This document shows, piece by piece, positions 1 through 8,986 of a stretch of 64,000 nucleotides of DNA. Origin of the DNA: an uncultured Bacilli bacterium (GTDB taxonomy: Bacteria; Bacillota_I; Bacilli_A; RF39; UBA660); contig CALVYK010000004.1 in the NCBI GenBank assembly GCA_944372195.1, forward strand, positions 1-64,000, given 5' to 3'. The notes below the pieces were generated by a model. The model was not told the origin of the DNA, ran no database searches, and saw only the letters and a list, made by a program, of their open reading frames with translations. Position 1 is the first letter of the stretch, and each line of letters opens with the position of its first letter. The position numbers were made by a program, and so were the translations under genes.

Positions 1-46
1 CAAAAGCCACCGAAGAAGGAGAAATATTTAATCGTGAGATTAGATG

Positions 47-69
47 CAGTCAAATTTATTTGACTTTTG
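47..69 (+). terminator. Rho-independent terminator or end of a leader RNA
   Basis: A 7-bp perfect stem, AGTCAAA (48-54) with TTTGACT (59-65), is followed by a short T run. It precedes the promoter and ribosome binding site of the hydrolase gene at 94. Bases 1-46 may be the tail of a structured leader RNA cut by the window edge, but no known riboswitch can be assigned from this fragment. Confidence 0.5.
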
Positions 70-93
70 TTCTATAATTAAATAGGTGAGGAA

Positions 94-996
94 ATGAAAA
101 AAATAACCAAAAAAATAATAAATAAGCTATCGAAAATAGATATTGATTATAAAAAAGAAAGAATACTAAAAGAAATGATTGCAAATGAAAAAAATATAAA
201 ATATATTGATACTTTTATATTAGTTAAAGATCATAATGTAAAAATAAGATTATTTATTCCTAATATAATTAATCAGGTAATTATTTATTTTCATGGTGGG
301 GGATTTGTTACCGGTAATATCCATACATATAGTAAAACTTGTAATGATTTAGCTAACCATACTAATTCATTAGTTATAGCTGTTGATTATCGATTAGCGC
401 CAGAATATCCTTTCCCTAATGGATTAATTGATTGTTATAATGTTGCGAAATATTTATATAGTAGTGATAGTTTTCTAGATAATAAAAATATAATTATAAT
501 GGGTGACAGTGCAGGAGGCAATATTGCTAGTGTCATATCAATTATAGCTAGTGAAAAAAAAGAATTTAAAATAAAAAAACAAATACTATTATATCCTATG
601 ACTTATGATGTTCATGATGAAAGTTGCAAATTTGATTCTGTAAGACAAAATGGAAATGATTATATTTTAACTAATAAAAGAATAGATAATTATTTGGATT
701 TATATGTCAAAGATAAAAAATATTTAAAGAGTAAATATGTATCACCACTTAATGCTGACAATTTATATAATCAACCTGATACTTTAATCATAACTGCTAA
801 TTTAGATCCATTAAGAGATGAAGGAATTGAATATGGGAAAAAATTAATAAAATTTAATAATAAAGTTAAAATGTATCAAATTGATAATATTCATGGCTTT
901 TTCACTTTACCTATTAATAAAAAAGAGATAAATGAATGTTATAATTATATAAATGAATTTATAGGAGATGATATGATTGAAAAGAGAGTGGCTTAA
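94..996 (+). CDS. Alpha/beta hydrolase (HSL-like esterase/lipase family)
   Basis: A 300-aa cytoplasmic alpha/beta hydrolase of the hormone-sensitive-lipase/arylacetamide-deacetylase type, expected to cleave carboxylic esters. Visible motifs are the oxyanion-hole HGGG (67-70), the nucleophile elbow GDSAG with Ser139, the acid Asp238 in DPLRDEG and His267 in HGFF, so the catalytic set looks complete. There is no signal peptide. The ATG at 94 follows GGTGAGG. The 3' end overlaps the downstream acyltransferase-like gene by 20 bp, suggesting translational coupling and a shared role in making and hydrolysing an ester. The substrate is not identifiable from sequence. Confidence 0.88.
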   Translation: MKKITKKIINKLSKIDIDYKKERILKEMIANEKNIKYIDTFILVKDHNVKIRLFIPNIINQVIIYFHGGGFVTGNIHTYSKTCNDLANHTNSLVIAVDYRLAPEYPFPNGLIDCYNVAKYLYSSDSFLDNKNIIIMGDSAGGNIASVISIIASEKKEFKIKKQILLYPMTYDVHDESCKFDSVRQNGNDYILTNKRIDNYLDLYVKDKKYLKSKYVSPLNADNLYNQPDTLIITANLDPLRDEGIEYGKKLIKFNNKVKMYQIDNIHGFFTLPINKKEINECYNYINEFIGDDMIEKRVA

Positions 997-2203
997 ACTA
1001 GATAATGCTGCTAAAATATTTCCTCCTGTTAGTAATAAAAAAAATCCTAAAGTATTTAGATTTGTTTGTATTTTAAAAGAAAATGTTGATAATAACATTT
1101 TACAAGAATCAGTTAATGAAGCTTTAAACTTTTTTCCTAATTTTAAATCAATATTAAGAAAAGGCTTCTTTTGGCATTATCTAGAAACAACTGATTTTAA
1201 TCCGATTGTAAAAGAAGAAAAAAAGGATATATGTAGTCCTATTTATAATAAAAATAAAAAGAAGTTGTTATTTCGAGTAAATTATTATAAAAATAGAATT
1301 AATTTAGAAGTATATCATGCACTAACTGATGGAACAGGTGCTTTAGAATTTTTAAAAGCAATAGTTAACATTTACATTAGCAAAAAGTATAATATAGAAG
1401 AATTTAATTTTGATTATGATGCATCATTAAATGAAAAGAGTAGTGATAGCTTTAATAAATATTACCAGTTTCTATTAAATAAAATAAAAAAATCGGCTAA
1501 AGTATATCAAATTAAAGGTGAAAAATTAAATAAAATTAGAGTAATTAATGGAAGTATGAATACTAAAGACTTAATTGCTTTAGCTCACAAATATAACACA
1601 ACTTTAACTGGATTAATTGTAAGTATTTATATTTTGGCTATCAAAGAACATATGAATTTAAATGATGAAAATAAATATATTTGTATTGATATTCCAGTCA
1701 ATTTAAGAAAATATTTTAAATCGCAAACAGCTAGAAATTTCTTTAGTGTTATTAAAATAAAATATAATGGTTCTGATAATTTAGAAGATATAATAAAATA
1801 TGTTGATAAAAATTTAAAAGAAGAATTAAAAAAAGACAATTTGTTTAAAAAAATGAACAAATATGCTACTTTTGAACATAATTTCTTAATTAGATTGATT
1901 CCTTTGTTTATTAAAAATTTAATATTAAAAATAATAACAAAATTTGTTAAAACAACATCAACTGTCACTAATTTAGGGATAATTAAAGTAGATGATTCAA
2001 TAAAAGATTATATTGATAGTTTTGAAGTATATGTAAGCACTGATAAAATGCAGATTTCAATGTGTTCTTATTTAGATAAATTAAATATAGTATTTTCTTC
2101 AATCTTTGATAATATGGATATAATCAAAGATTTTTATCGCAAATTAAGTTCATTTGGTATAGATATAATAATAACAACTAATAAGATAGAAGGTATAAAA
2201 TGA
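977..2203 (+). CDS. Condensation-domain-like alcohol acetyltransferase/acyltransferase
   Basis: A 408-aa protein with an HxxxDG acyltransferase motif (His114, Asp118, Gly119 within YHALTDG). This motif is typical of the BAHD/condensation/PapA and bacterial alcohol-acetyltransferase superfamily, which moves acyl groups from CoA or a carrier to hydroxyls. The likely start is TTG at 977, preceded by AGGAG (963-967); no better ATG lies in frame. It overlaps both neighbours (20 bp upstream, ATGA downstream). The set hydrolase, acyltransferase, zinc-ribbon membrane protein is an arrangement I recall from other Firmicutes. Acceptor and donor are unknown. Confidence 0.75.
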   Translation: MKREWLKLDNAAKIFPPVSNKKNPKVFRFVCILKENVDNNILQESVNEALNFFPNFKSILRKGFFWHYLETTDFNPIVKEEKKDICSPIYNKNKKKLLFRVNYYKNRINLEVYHALTDGTGALEFLKAIVNIYISKKYNIEEFNFDYDASLNEKSSDSFNKYYQFLLNKIKKSAKVYQIKGEKLNKIRVINGSMNTKDLIALAHKYNTTLTGLIVSIYILAIKEHMNLNDENKYICIDIPVNLRKYFKSQTARNFFSVIKIKYNGSDNLEDIIKYVDKNLKEELKKDNLFKKMNKYATFEHNFLIRLIPLFIKNLILKIITKFVKTTSTVTNLGIIKVDDSIKDYIDSFEVYVSTDKMQISMCSYLDKLNIVFSSIFDNMDIIKDFYRKLSSFGIDIIITTNKIEGIK

Positions 2204-2853
2204 GAACATGTAAAAAATGTAATTTAAAAATTAAAACTGATTCTGATATATGTCCTTTGTGTCAAAATAAATTAGTGGGCAAAAAAGAAGAAAATGTTTT
2301 TCCAAGTATACCTAATATTTATAAAAAATTTTTTACTTTTTTTAAAATATTATTGTTAATTAGTTTTATTATATCTTTAATATGTTTAACAATTGATTTA
2401 ATGATTAACAAATTTCATTTTAGTATATTTGTTATATTAGGTTTTATTTGTTTGTTTATCATTTTAAAAACAGCATTTAATAATAAAGAAAGTTTATTTA
2501 AATCAATTTTAAGTCAATTAATTATTATAAGTATTTTATCTATTTTATGGGATTACTTTACAGGATTTCACTATTGGTCAATTACTTATGTTATACCTAT
2601 TTTATGTATAATTTCTACCCTTAATTTAGCAATCTTTTCTATGATTTTTAAAAATTATTTAGATGAAGAAATATTTTATTTTATATGTATATTTTTAATA
2701 GGGTTAATTCCATTAATTTTTATTATTGTTGGAATACCTAATAAAATTCCTTCTATTATTTCAGTTTTATTAAATTTAATTTGTATTGTAAGTTTATTAA
2801 TATTTAGATTTAAAGAAGTAAAAGAAGAATTAAAAAGAAGAATGCATATCTAA
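2200..2853 (+). CDS. Zinc-ribbon multi-pass membrane protein (DUF6320-like)
   Basis: A 217-aa protein that starts with a zinc-ribbon, two CxxC pairs (Cys4/Cys7 and Cys18/Cys21), followed by about six hydrophobic segments from residue ~45 to ~205 and a basic C-terminus. The layout matches the DUF6320 family that often accompanies alcohol-acetyltransferase genes; that assignment is from memory. Its start overlaps the acyltransferase stop as ATGA, so the three genes form one unit. The function is unknown; it may be a membrane partner or sensor for the acyltransferase. Confidence 0.7.
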   Translation: MRTCKKCNLKIKTDSDICPLCQNKLVGKKEENVFPSIPNIYKKFFTFFKILLLISFIISLICLTIDLMINKFHFSIFVILGFICLFIILKTAFNNKESLFKSILSQLIIISILSILWDYFTGFHYWSITYVIPILCIISTLNLAIFSMIFKNYLDEEIFYFICIFLIGLIPLIFIIVGIPNKIPSIISVLLNLICIVSLLIFRFKEVKEELKRRMHI

Positions 2854-2912
2854 TTTACATTTTTCTTTTTTTTTGATAAAATTAATAATGAAATTAAAGA
2901 AGAAGGTGTAAA

Positions 2913-4025
2913 ATGACGTATTTAGATTATTCTGCTACAACTCCTACTAGTGAAGATGTATTAAACACATTTGTAGAAGTTAGTAGAAAGTATATTGGAA
3001 ATCCTAATTCATTACATAAGTTAGGTGTTGAAGCAAATGAAATTATTAAAGCTTCTACTAAACAAATTAGTAATTTGTTAAAAATTAAAGAAAATGAAAT
3101 AATATATACAAGTGGTGCTTCAGAATCAAATAATACCGCTATTAAAGGTATTGCTTTAAAATATCAAAATAGAGGTAAACATATTATTACGACAGAATTT
3201 GAACATTCTTCGATATATGGCCCATTAACTTATTTACAAAAGCAAGGATTTAAAGTTGATTTTGTTAAAACGGATGAATTTGGTAGAGTTGATATTAATA
3301 ATTTAAAAGAATTATTAACTGATGAAACTATTTTAGTTAGTGTTGGTTATATTAATAGTGAAATTGGAATTATCCAACCAATAAATGAAATAGGTAAATT
3401 ATTAAAAGAATATCCTAAGTGTTATTTTCATGTTGATATGACGCAAGCTTTAGGAAAAATAAAAATTGATTTAACTAATGTTGATTTAGCTAGTTTTTCG
3501 GCTCATAAAATATATGGTATTAAAGGAATTGGCATGTTATATAAAAAAGAAAGTATTTCTTTAGAACCATTAATTCATGGTGGTAAAAGTACTACTGTAT
3601 TTAGAAGTGGGACACCTGCTACTGCTTTAATTGCATCATTTGCAAAAGCAATGCGCTTAATATTAGAAGATTTAGATAAAAAATATGAATATATATCTAA
3701 TTTAAATAAAATGTTAAAAGATGGATTAAAATATGATAATGTTTTTATAAATAGTAATGAACATTGTATTCCCAATGTTTTAAACATAAGTGTAGTAGGG
3801 GTTAAACCAGAGACAATGTTACATGCTTTAGAAAAATATGATATTTATATATCAACCCAAACGGCTTGTTCAACTGGTACCATTTCTAAGTCAGTATATG
3901 CCTTAATAAAGGATGAAAATAGGGCTAAATCAAGTCTTAGAATAAGTTTGTCACACTTTACTAAAGAAAGTGATATAGAATATTTTTTAGAAAAATTTGA
4001 TATTTGTTATAAGGAGTTAGTATGA
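2913..4025 (+). CDS. Cysteine desulfurase (NifS/IscS family)
   Basis: A 370-aa PLP-dependent class V aminotransferase-fold enzyme that converts cysteine to alanine and a protein persulfide for Fe-S clusters or thiolated tRNA. Visible are the LDYSATTP N-terminus, His98 in the EFEHSS motif, Asp175, the PLP Lys199 in SAHKIYG, and the catalytic Cys319 in the loop QTACSTG. It starts at ATG 2913 after AAGGTG. The stop overlaps the dCMP deaminase gene (ATGA). MnmA, a sulfur acceptor enzyme, is encoded at 39 kb, so tRNA thiolation is one plausible use of the sulfur; no scaffold gene is adjacent. Confidence 0.93.
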   Translation: MTYLDYSATTPTSEDVLNTFVEVSRKYIGNPNSLHKLGVEANEIIKASTKQISNLLKIKENEIIYTSGASESNNTAIKGIALKYQNRGKHIITTEFEHSSIYGPLTYLQKQGFKVDFVKTDEFGRVDINNLKELLTDETILVSVGYINSEIGIIQPINEIGKLLKEYPKCYFHVDMTQALGKIKIDLTNVDLASFSAHKIYGIKGIGMLYKKESISLEPLIHGGKSTTVFRSGTPATALIASFAKAMRLILEDLDKKYEYISNLNKMLKDGLKYDNVFINSNEHCIPNVLNISVVGVKPETMLHALEKYDIYISTQTACSTGTISKSVYALIKDENRAKSSLRISLSHFTKESDIEYFLEKFDICYKELV

Positions 4026-4507
4026 GAGTAGATAAAAATAATTATTATTTAGATATTGCAGAGGCAACTTTAGAAAGATCAACATGTGCTAGAAGAGCAT
4101 TCGGAGCAGTTATAGTTAATAACGATGAAATCATTTCAACAGGTTATAATGGGGCTCCAAGAGGGAGAAAAAATTGTACAGATTTAGGTTATTGTATGCG
4201 TGAGAAATTAGAAATTCCTCGCGGTGAAAGATATGAAATGTGTAGAAGTGTTCATGCAGAACAAAATGCTATTATAAGTGCTGCTAGAAAAGATGTGATT
4301 GGATCAACTTTATATTTAGTAGGTAAAGAAGTAAGTACTGGTGAATATGTAAAGAATGCTATGCCATGTATGTTTTGTAAAAGATTTATAATTAATGCAG
4401 GAATTAAAAAAATAGTCGTTAGAAATACTAAAGAAGAATATACCGAAGTTGATGTTAATAATTTTATTGAAAATGATGATAGTCTAGAAGGGGTGTTTGG
4501 CTATTAA
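4022..4507 (+). CDS. comEB: dCMP deaminase (ComEB family)
   Basis: A 161-aa zinc-dependent deoxycytidylate deaminase that supplies dUMP for dTMP synthesis. The zinc site is visible as HAEQN (His78, catalytic Glu80) and PCMFC (Cys116, Cys119), and GYNGAPRG is typical of the family. The ATG at 4022 overlaps the cysteine desulfurase stop. The 3' end overlaps the next small thioredoxin gene by 11 bp. The link between nucleotide metabolism and the redox genes downstream looks like operon convenience rather than a shared pathway. Confidence 0.93.
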   Translation: MRVDKNNYYLDIAEATLERSTCARRAFGAVIVNNDEIISTGYNGAPRGRKNCTDLGYCMREKLEIPRGERYEMCRSVHAEQNAIISAARKDVIGSTLYLVGKEVSTGEYVKNAMPCMFCKRFIINAGIKKIVVRNTKEEYTEVDVNNFIENDDSLEGVFGY

Positions 4508-4763
4508 ATTAATTAGAATAAGTGCTGTATGGTGCCCGGCATGTTTAATTATGCGTCCTAGAATGCAAGAAATAGAAAAAAGATTTCCTAATTTTGAACA
4601 TATTGAGTATGATTATGATTTAGATGAAGATATAATTAGTAAATATAAAGTAGGCGATATATTACCTGTATTTATATTATTAGATAATGATAAAGAAGTA
4701 ACAAGATTAGTAGGCGAAAAATCAGTTGAAGAAATTGAAAATAAATTGAGGTGTTTTGAATGA
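4497..4763 (+). CDS. Small thioredoxin-like protein
   Basis: An 88-aa cytosolic thioredoxin-fold protein with a WCPAC active site (CxxC) near residues 13-17 and the cis-Pro segment DILPVF. The start is probably TTG at 4497 behind AAGGGG inside the end of comEB. It is shorter than classical thioredoxins (about 105 aa). The stop overlaps the start of the DsbD-like gene (ATGA), so it is the obvious cytosolic electron donor for that membrane protein. Confidence 0.82.
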   Translation: MAIKLIRISAVWCPACLIMRPRMQEIEKRFPNFEHIEYDYDLDEDIISKYKVGDILPVFILLDNDKEVTRLVGEKSVEEIENKLRCFE

Positions 4764-5926
4764 AAAAAATAATTTTTTTAATTTTGTTATTATTATTTAT
4801 TCCTAAAGTTAACGCCTTAGATATTCATCTATTTTATTCAGAACTATGTAGTACTTGTGAAGAAGAAATTGATTTTTTAAAAGAATATCAAAAAGAAGCT
4901 GATATAAATATTATTTATTATGAAACAACTACAAATAAAGAAAATGATGAATTATTAACAAATGTTAGAAAAGCTTTGAATAATAACGATAAAACAGTAC
5001 CTTATACTGTTATAGGAACAACTGGTATTACTGGTTTTAATGAAACGGTAAAAAATCAAATTAAATCGGCATATGAATATTATACTGATGAATTTGTTGA
5101 TATCGTTGATGTTGTAAAAAATGATTTAGATGTAGATTATAAAATAATTCCACCAGAAGGGGAATATAACGTTCCCTTATTAGGTGATATAAATCCTAAA
5201 GATGTATCATTACCATTAGTTGCTGTGATAATAGGATTTATCGATGGCTTTAATCCTTGTGCAATGTGGGTGTTATTATTTTTATTATCAATAATAGTTA
5301 CTATGAAAGATAGAAAGAAAATGTGGACTATTGGTTTAACATTTTTAATAACATCTGCTTTAGTTTATTTAGCTTTTATGTTGGCTTGGCTACAAGTTGC
5401 TATAACTTTATCGCAAATAGTATGGGTAAGGTTTATAATTGCTTTAATAGCTTTATTAGGTGGCGCAATCAATTTAACAAGTTATTATAAGGAAAGAAAA
5501 AAAGATAATGGTTGTGCCGTTGTCGATAAAGAACAAAGAAAATCAATTTCCAAAAGAATTAATAAGATTTTAAAACAAATAGATAATAAAAAAACATTTT
5601 ATTTAGCTATATTAGGAGTTATGGGGTTAGCTGTTTCAGTTAACTTAATCGAACTTGCTTGTTCATCAGGACTACCTTTAATCTTTACTCAGATTTTAGC
5701 TATCAATAACTTAAATAGTTTTCAATACTTAATTTATATTTTAATTTACATTTTATTTTTCTTAATTGACGATATTGTTATATTTGCTATTGCAATGAAA
5801 ACATTAAAATTAACAGGTATATCAACTAAATATAATAAATTATCTCACTTAATCGGTGGTATATTGATGTTAATAATAGGAATTTTAATGATTTTTAAGC
5901 CAGAATGGTTGATGTTTAATTTTTAA
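4760..5926 (+). CDS. Thioredoxin-fold plus CcdA/DsbD-like membrane reductant conduit
   Basis: A 388-aa membrane protein with an N-terminal signal-like segment (1-19), an extracytoplasmic thioredoxin-like domain with CSTC (Cys30, Cys33), then a DsbD-beta/CcdA-type domain of about six segments from residue ~150. The paired membrane cysteines are Cys167 in NPC and Cys301 in ELACSSG. Family knowledge: such proteins pass electrons from cytosolic thioredoxin across the membrane. The extracytoplasmic domain precedes the membrane domain in a single chain, a partial DsbD architecture. The overlapping thioredoxin gene supports this reading. Cys-containing targets in this window include the Ig-repeat pilin adhesin at 10-14.7 kb. 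Confidence 0.85.
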   Translation: MKKIIFLILLLLFIPKVNALDIHLFYSELCSTCEEEIDFLKEYQKEADINIIYYETTTNKENDELLTNVRKALNNNDKTVPYTVIGTTGITGFNETVKNQIKSAYEYYTDEFVDIVDVVKNDLDVDYKIIPPEGEYNVPLLGDINPKDVSLPLVAVIIGFIDGFNPCAMWVLLFLLSIIVTMKDRKKMWTIGLTFLITSALVYLAFMLAWLQVAITLSQIVWVRFIIALIALLGGAINLTSYYKERKKDNGCAVVDKEQRKSISKRINKILKQIDNKKTFYLAILGVMGLAVSVNLIELACSSGLPLIFTQILAINNLNSFQYLIYILIYILFFLIDDIVIFAIAMKTLKLTGISTKYNKLSHLIGGILMLIIGILMIFKPEWLMFNF

Positions 5927-5938
5927 ACATCTTTTTTT
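5911..5938 (+). terminator. Rho-independent terminator of the cysteine desulfurase-DsbD operon
   Basis: The stem GATGTTTA/TAAACATC with a short AT loop is followed by seven T. The stem overlaps the stop codon of the DsbD-like gene. A -10-like TATAAT (5943-5948) follows immediately and starts the queH unit. Confidence 0.85.
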
Positions 5939-5963
5939 GTGGTATAATTATTTAGGTGATTTT

Positions 5964-6551
5964 ATGAATTATCAATTAGAATTAGAAAAAATAATAAATA
6001 ATTTAGATGGAAGAAAAACTTTGTTATTACATAGTTGTTGTGCTCCCTGTAGTAGTTATGTAATTTCATATTTAAAAGATTATTTTGATATTACTGTTCT
6101 TTATTATAATCCTAATATTGAACCTATTGAAGAATATAATAAAAGAAAAGAAGAACAAATAAGATTATGTAATTTGTTTAATATTAAAGTGTTAGACTGT
6201 GATTACGATAATAATTTATTTCATAAAACAGTATTAGGCTTAGAAGATTGTAAAGAAGGGGGAAGCAGATGCTTTAAATGTTACGAGTTAAGATTAAGAA
6301 AAACTGCTTTACTAGCTTCTAAATATGATTTTTTTGGTACAACATTAACTGTAAGTCCTTTTAAAAATAGTAACAAATTAAATGAAATAGGCTTAAATTT
6401 AGAAAAGGAATATAATGTAAAGTATTTGGTAAGTGATTTTAAAAAGAAAGACGGATATAAAAAAAGCATTATATTATCTAAAGAATATAACTTATATCGA
6501 CAAGATTTTTGTGGATGTATATATAGTAAAAGAGATAAAATAATCGATTAA
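5964..6551 (+). CDS. queH: Epoxyqueuosine reductase QueH
   Basis: A 195-aa QueH (DUF208) protein, which reduces epoxyqueuosine in tRNA to queuosine using an Fe-S cluster and adjacent metal. Cysteine motifs are visible in the family order: HSCCAPCS near the N-terminus, RCFKCYELRL in the middle and QDFCGC near the end. The start at 5964 is chosen because AGGTG lies 6 bp upstream; a nine-codon extension would run over the -10 element. Other queuosine genes are not in the window. Confidence 0.93.
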   Translation: MNYQLELEKIINNLDGRKTLLLHSCCAPCSSYVISYLKDYFDITVLYYNPNIEPIEEYNKRKEEQIRLCNLFNIKVLDCDYDNNLFHKTVLGLEDCKEGGSRCFKCYELRLRKTALLASKYDFFGTTLTVSPFKNSNKLNEIGLNLEKEYNVKYLVSDFKKKDGYKKSIILSKEYNLYRQDFCGCIYSKRDKIID

Positions 6552-6600
6552 ATCATATACTTATTTTAGTAAATATGGTAAAATGAATAAGGTGATTTAA

Positions 6601-7410
6601 ATGTTAGATATAATAATTTTGGGGATAATTCAAGGGATAGCTGAGTTTTTACCAATTTCATCTTCAGCCCATTTAATAATATTTAGGAATATATTTGAAA
6701 TTGGCGCAAATATAGGAAGTAGTGTTGAGCTTACTTTCGATTTAGCGTTACATTTTGGAACATTATTAGCTATTATAATATTTTTCTTTAATGATTTATT
6801 TAAAATATTAGTGGAAGGACTAACCAAAGGGGTTAAAACTAAAGATGGTAAATTATTTTGGTATTTAATTTTAGCTACTATTCCTGCCGGTATTGTAGGA
6901 GTATTGTTCGAAGATATTTTTGATTCTTTTTTTAGAAAACAACTATGGTTAATTGCCATTGCATTAATCGTCATGGGTATTATAATTTATTTAGTTGATA
7001 AAAAATCTAAAATATCAATTAATATAAAAGAAATGAAATGGTATCAAGCATTGATAGTTGGATGTGCCCAAGTATTTGCTTTGATTCCTGGATTTTCTAG
7101 AAGTGGTACAACAATTACAGCTAGTCGTGCTTTAGGATTAAATAGGGAAGATAGTGCGAAATTTTCGTTTTATTTATCTGTACCAGTTGTTGCAGGAGCT
7201 TCATTATTAAGTTTAATTAAAGATGATACTTTAGCAATTATATTAGATAATTTAATGATATTTGGAACAGGGATATTGATTTCGTTTATAACAGGTTTAT
7301 TATGTATTTCATTTTTATTAAAGTACATTAAGAAAAATGATTTTAAAATATTTATGATATATAGAATACTTTTAGGAATATTGATATTATTCATTTTATG
7401 GCAACGATAG
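6601..7410 (+). CDS. uppP: Undecaprenyl-diphosphatase UppP (BacA)
   Basis: A 269-aa integral membrane phosphatase that recycles undecaprenyl diphosphate to the monophosphate carrier for peptidoglycan and other envelope polymers; overexpression gives bacitracin tolerance in known cases. Both signature blocks are present: the QGIAEFLPISSSAH region near residue 10-25 and PGFSRSGTT with the following SxxxSF segment near residue 160-190. About eight hydrophobic segments are visible and the length is normal. The start ATG is preceded by AAGGTG and a -10-like TAAAAT. It is monocistronic and convergent with the pilus ATPase gene. Confidence 0.96.
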   Translation: MLDIIILGIIQGIAEFLPISSSAHLIIFRNIFEIGANIGSSVELTFDLALHFGTLLAIIIFFFNDLFKILVEGLTKGVKTKDGKLFWYLILATIPAGIVGVLFEDIFDSFFRKQLWLIAIALIVMGIIIYLVDKKSKISINIKEMKWYQALIVGCAQVFALIPGFSRSGTTITASRALGLNREDSAKFSFYLSVPVVAGASLLSLIKDDTLAIILDNLMIFGTGILISFITGLLCISFLLKYIKKNDFKIFMIYRILLGILILFILWQR

Positions 7411-7461
7411 TTGCTTTTTTATATAATTAATTATTTTAACTTATAAAATAGGTTTATTATA

Positions 7462-7488
7462 TAAAAAAATTAAGGTTTAATCCTTAAT
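7462..7488 (-). terminator. Terminator of the pilus ATPase gene
   Basis: The stem ATTAAGG (7469-7475) with CCTTAAT (7482-7488) is followed on the minus strand by seven T (7462-7468). It overlaps the ATPase stop codon and may also act weakly for uppP. Confidence 0.8.
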
Positions 7489-8893
7489 TTGCTCGATTTA
7501 TCAAATCGTTTATAGTTTGTGGTTTATCTTGTTTATTAGCATTATCATTTTTTTCTTTATCATCTTCATTTTTAGAATGTTTTTTATGGTCTTTATCTTT
7601 TAATTCTGAATAATTATTCATTTTAAAATCATTATTATTTACATTTGTATTTGCGAGAACTGTATTATTAATTGCGCTTTTTAAACCATATGCCTTAGAA
7701 CCTTTTTCATCGTCTTCTAATTCAATTAATTTTAGCACTTCTTCGACAGTAGTTAATCCCATTAAAACTTTTTCTAATCCATCTTCTAACATTGTGTTGA
7801 CATCAGATTGGTATACTAAATCTCTTAATTTTTCTCTTCTGATACCAGCACTTATAGAATCTCTAATTTCTTGATTAAATAATAAAACTTCATGAATTGC
7901 TATACGTCCTGAATACCCATTACCACATATTTCGCATCCCTCAGTAGTATATATTTCATCAACATCTTTATTTAATACTTCTTTAAATAATTGTTTTTCA
8001 TATTCGTTAGTTTTTCTTAATTTTTTACAATGAGGGCACAATTTACGTGCTAGAACTTGTGAAATTATTCCTTCTAATGAACTAGCTAATAAATATCTTT
8101 CAACTCCCATATCAAGTAAACGTTCAATTGTATTTAAAGAGTTATTGGTGTGAATTGTTGATAATACTAAATGTCCAGTAATAGATGCACGAACAGCTAT
8201 TTTAGCAGTTTCGGTATCACGTATTTCTCCGATCATAATTACATTTGGATCTTGACGTAAAATTGAACGTAATGCAGTAGCAAATGTTAATCCAATCTCA
8301 CTATTTGTTTGAATTTGATTAACACCTTCAATGTTCATTTCAACTGGATCTTCAACTGTAATTACATTAGCAGCTTCAGTATTTAGTCGTTGTAAAATTG
8401 AGTAAACAGTAGTTGATTTACCTGTACCGGTAGCTCCGGTAACCAATATTATTCCATTAGGTTCACTAATCATTTTAAGAACTTTTTTATAATTATTATC
8501 ACTAAATCCTAAGTTTTCAACACCGGCTAAGCTCATTGAATAGTCTAGGATACGTATAACAATTTTTTCGCCATTATTTGTTGGTATACATGAAACACGA
8601 AGATCTAGATTTGTATCTTGAAGTGTTGCTTTTATTGCACCATCTTGTGGCAATCTAGATTCAGTAATGTTCATACCTGAAATAATCTTAATGCGAGTAA
8701 TTAGGTTTTTCTTTATAGAATTAGGAACAACAGCGTAATTATGCAGTATTCCATCTATTCTTATCCTAATATGCATTTCATTTTCTAATGGATCAAAATG
8801 AATATCTGAAGCACCTCTTTTGGTAGCATCAACCATTATTTCATTTACTATTTCAACTACTGGTATTTTTTCAAAATCAAATTGTCTAATCAT
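7484..8893 (-). CDS. Type IV pilus assembly/type II secretion ATPase (PilB/GspE-like)
   Basis: A 469-aa hexameric ATPase that powers pilin polymerisation at the inner face of the membrane. Walker A GATGTGKST (153-161), Walker B IMIGEIRD (219-226), the His box HLVLSTIHTN (241-250) and the tetracysteine zinc site (Cys286/289 and Cys320/323) are all visible. The protein begins directly at the N2-like domain, so the N1 domain of long PilB/GspE proteins is absent. The last ~65 residues are a charged, low-complexity Asn/Lys/Asp tail. It is divergent from the prepilin genes at 8987. AAGGGG precedes the start. No PilC, PilD or PilT gene lies in the window. Confidence 0.92.
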   Translation of the reverse strand: MIRQFDFEKIPVVEIVNEIMVDATKRGASDIHFDPLENEMHIRIRIDGILHNYAVVPNSIKKNLITRIKIISGMNITESRLPQDGAIKATLQDTNLDLRVSCIPTNNGEKIVIRILDYSMSLAGVENLGFSDNNYKKVLKMISEPNGIILVTGATGTGKSTTVYSILQRLNTEAANVITVEDPVEMNIEGVNQIQTNSEIGLTFATALRSILRQDPNVIMIGEIRDTETAKIAVRASITGHLVLSTIHTNNSLNTIERLLDMGVERYLLASSLEGIISQVLARKLCPHCKKLRKTNEYEKQLFKEVLNKDVDEIYTTEGCEICGNGYSGRIAIHEVLLFNQEIRDSISAGIRREKLRDLVYQSDVNTMLEDGLEKVLMGLTTVEEVLKLIELEDDEKGSKAYGLKSAINNTVLANTNVNNNDFKMNNYSELKDKDHKKHSKNEDDKEKNDNANKQDKPQTINDLINRAN

Positions 8894-8986
8894 ATTTTCA
8901 ACCCCTTTTTCATTTTAGGACTAGTTTTTATTCTAAAAATATTATATAATATATTTGAAATAATTTCAAGGTAAAAGGAGATAATT

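Noticed and set aside
1-46. Possible riboswitch (CCACCGAAG segment recalls lysine or glycine aptamers)
   Set aside because: Only the 3' end is present and the conserved core cannot be verified; kept only as a terminator call.
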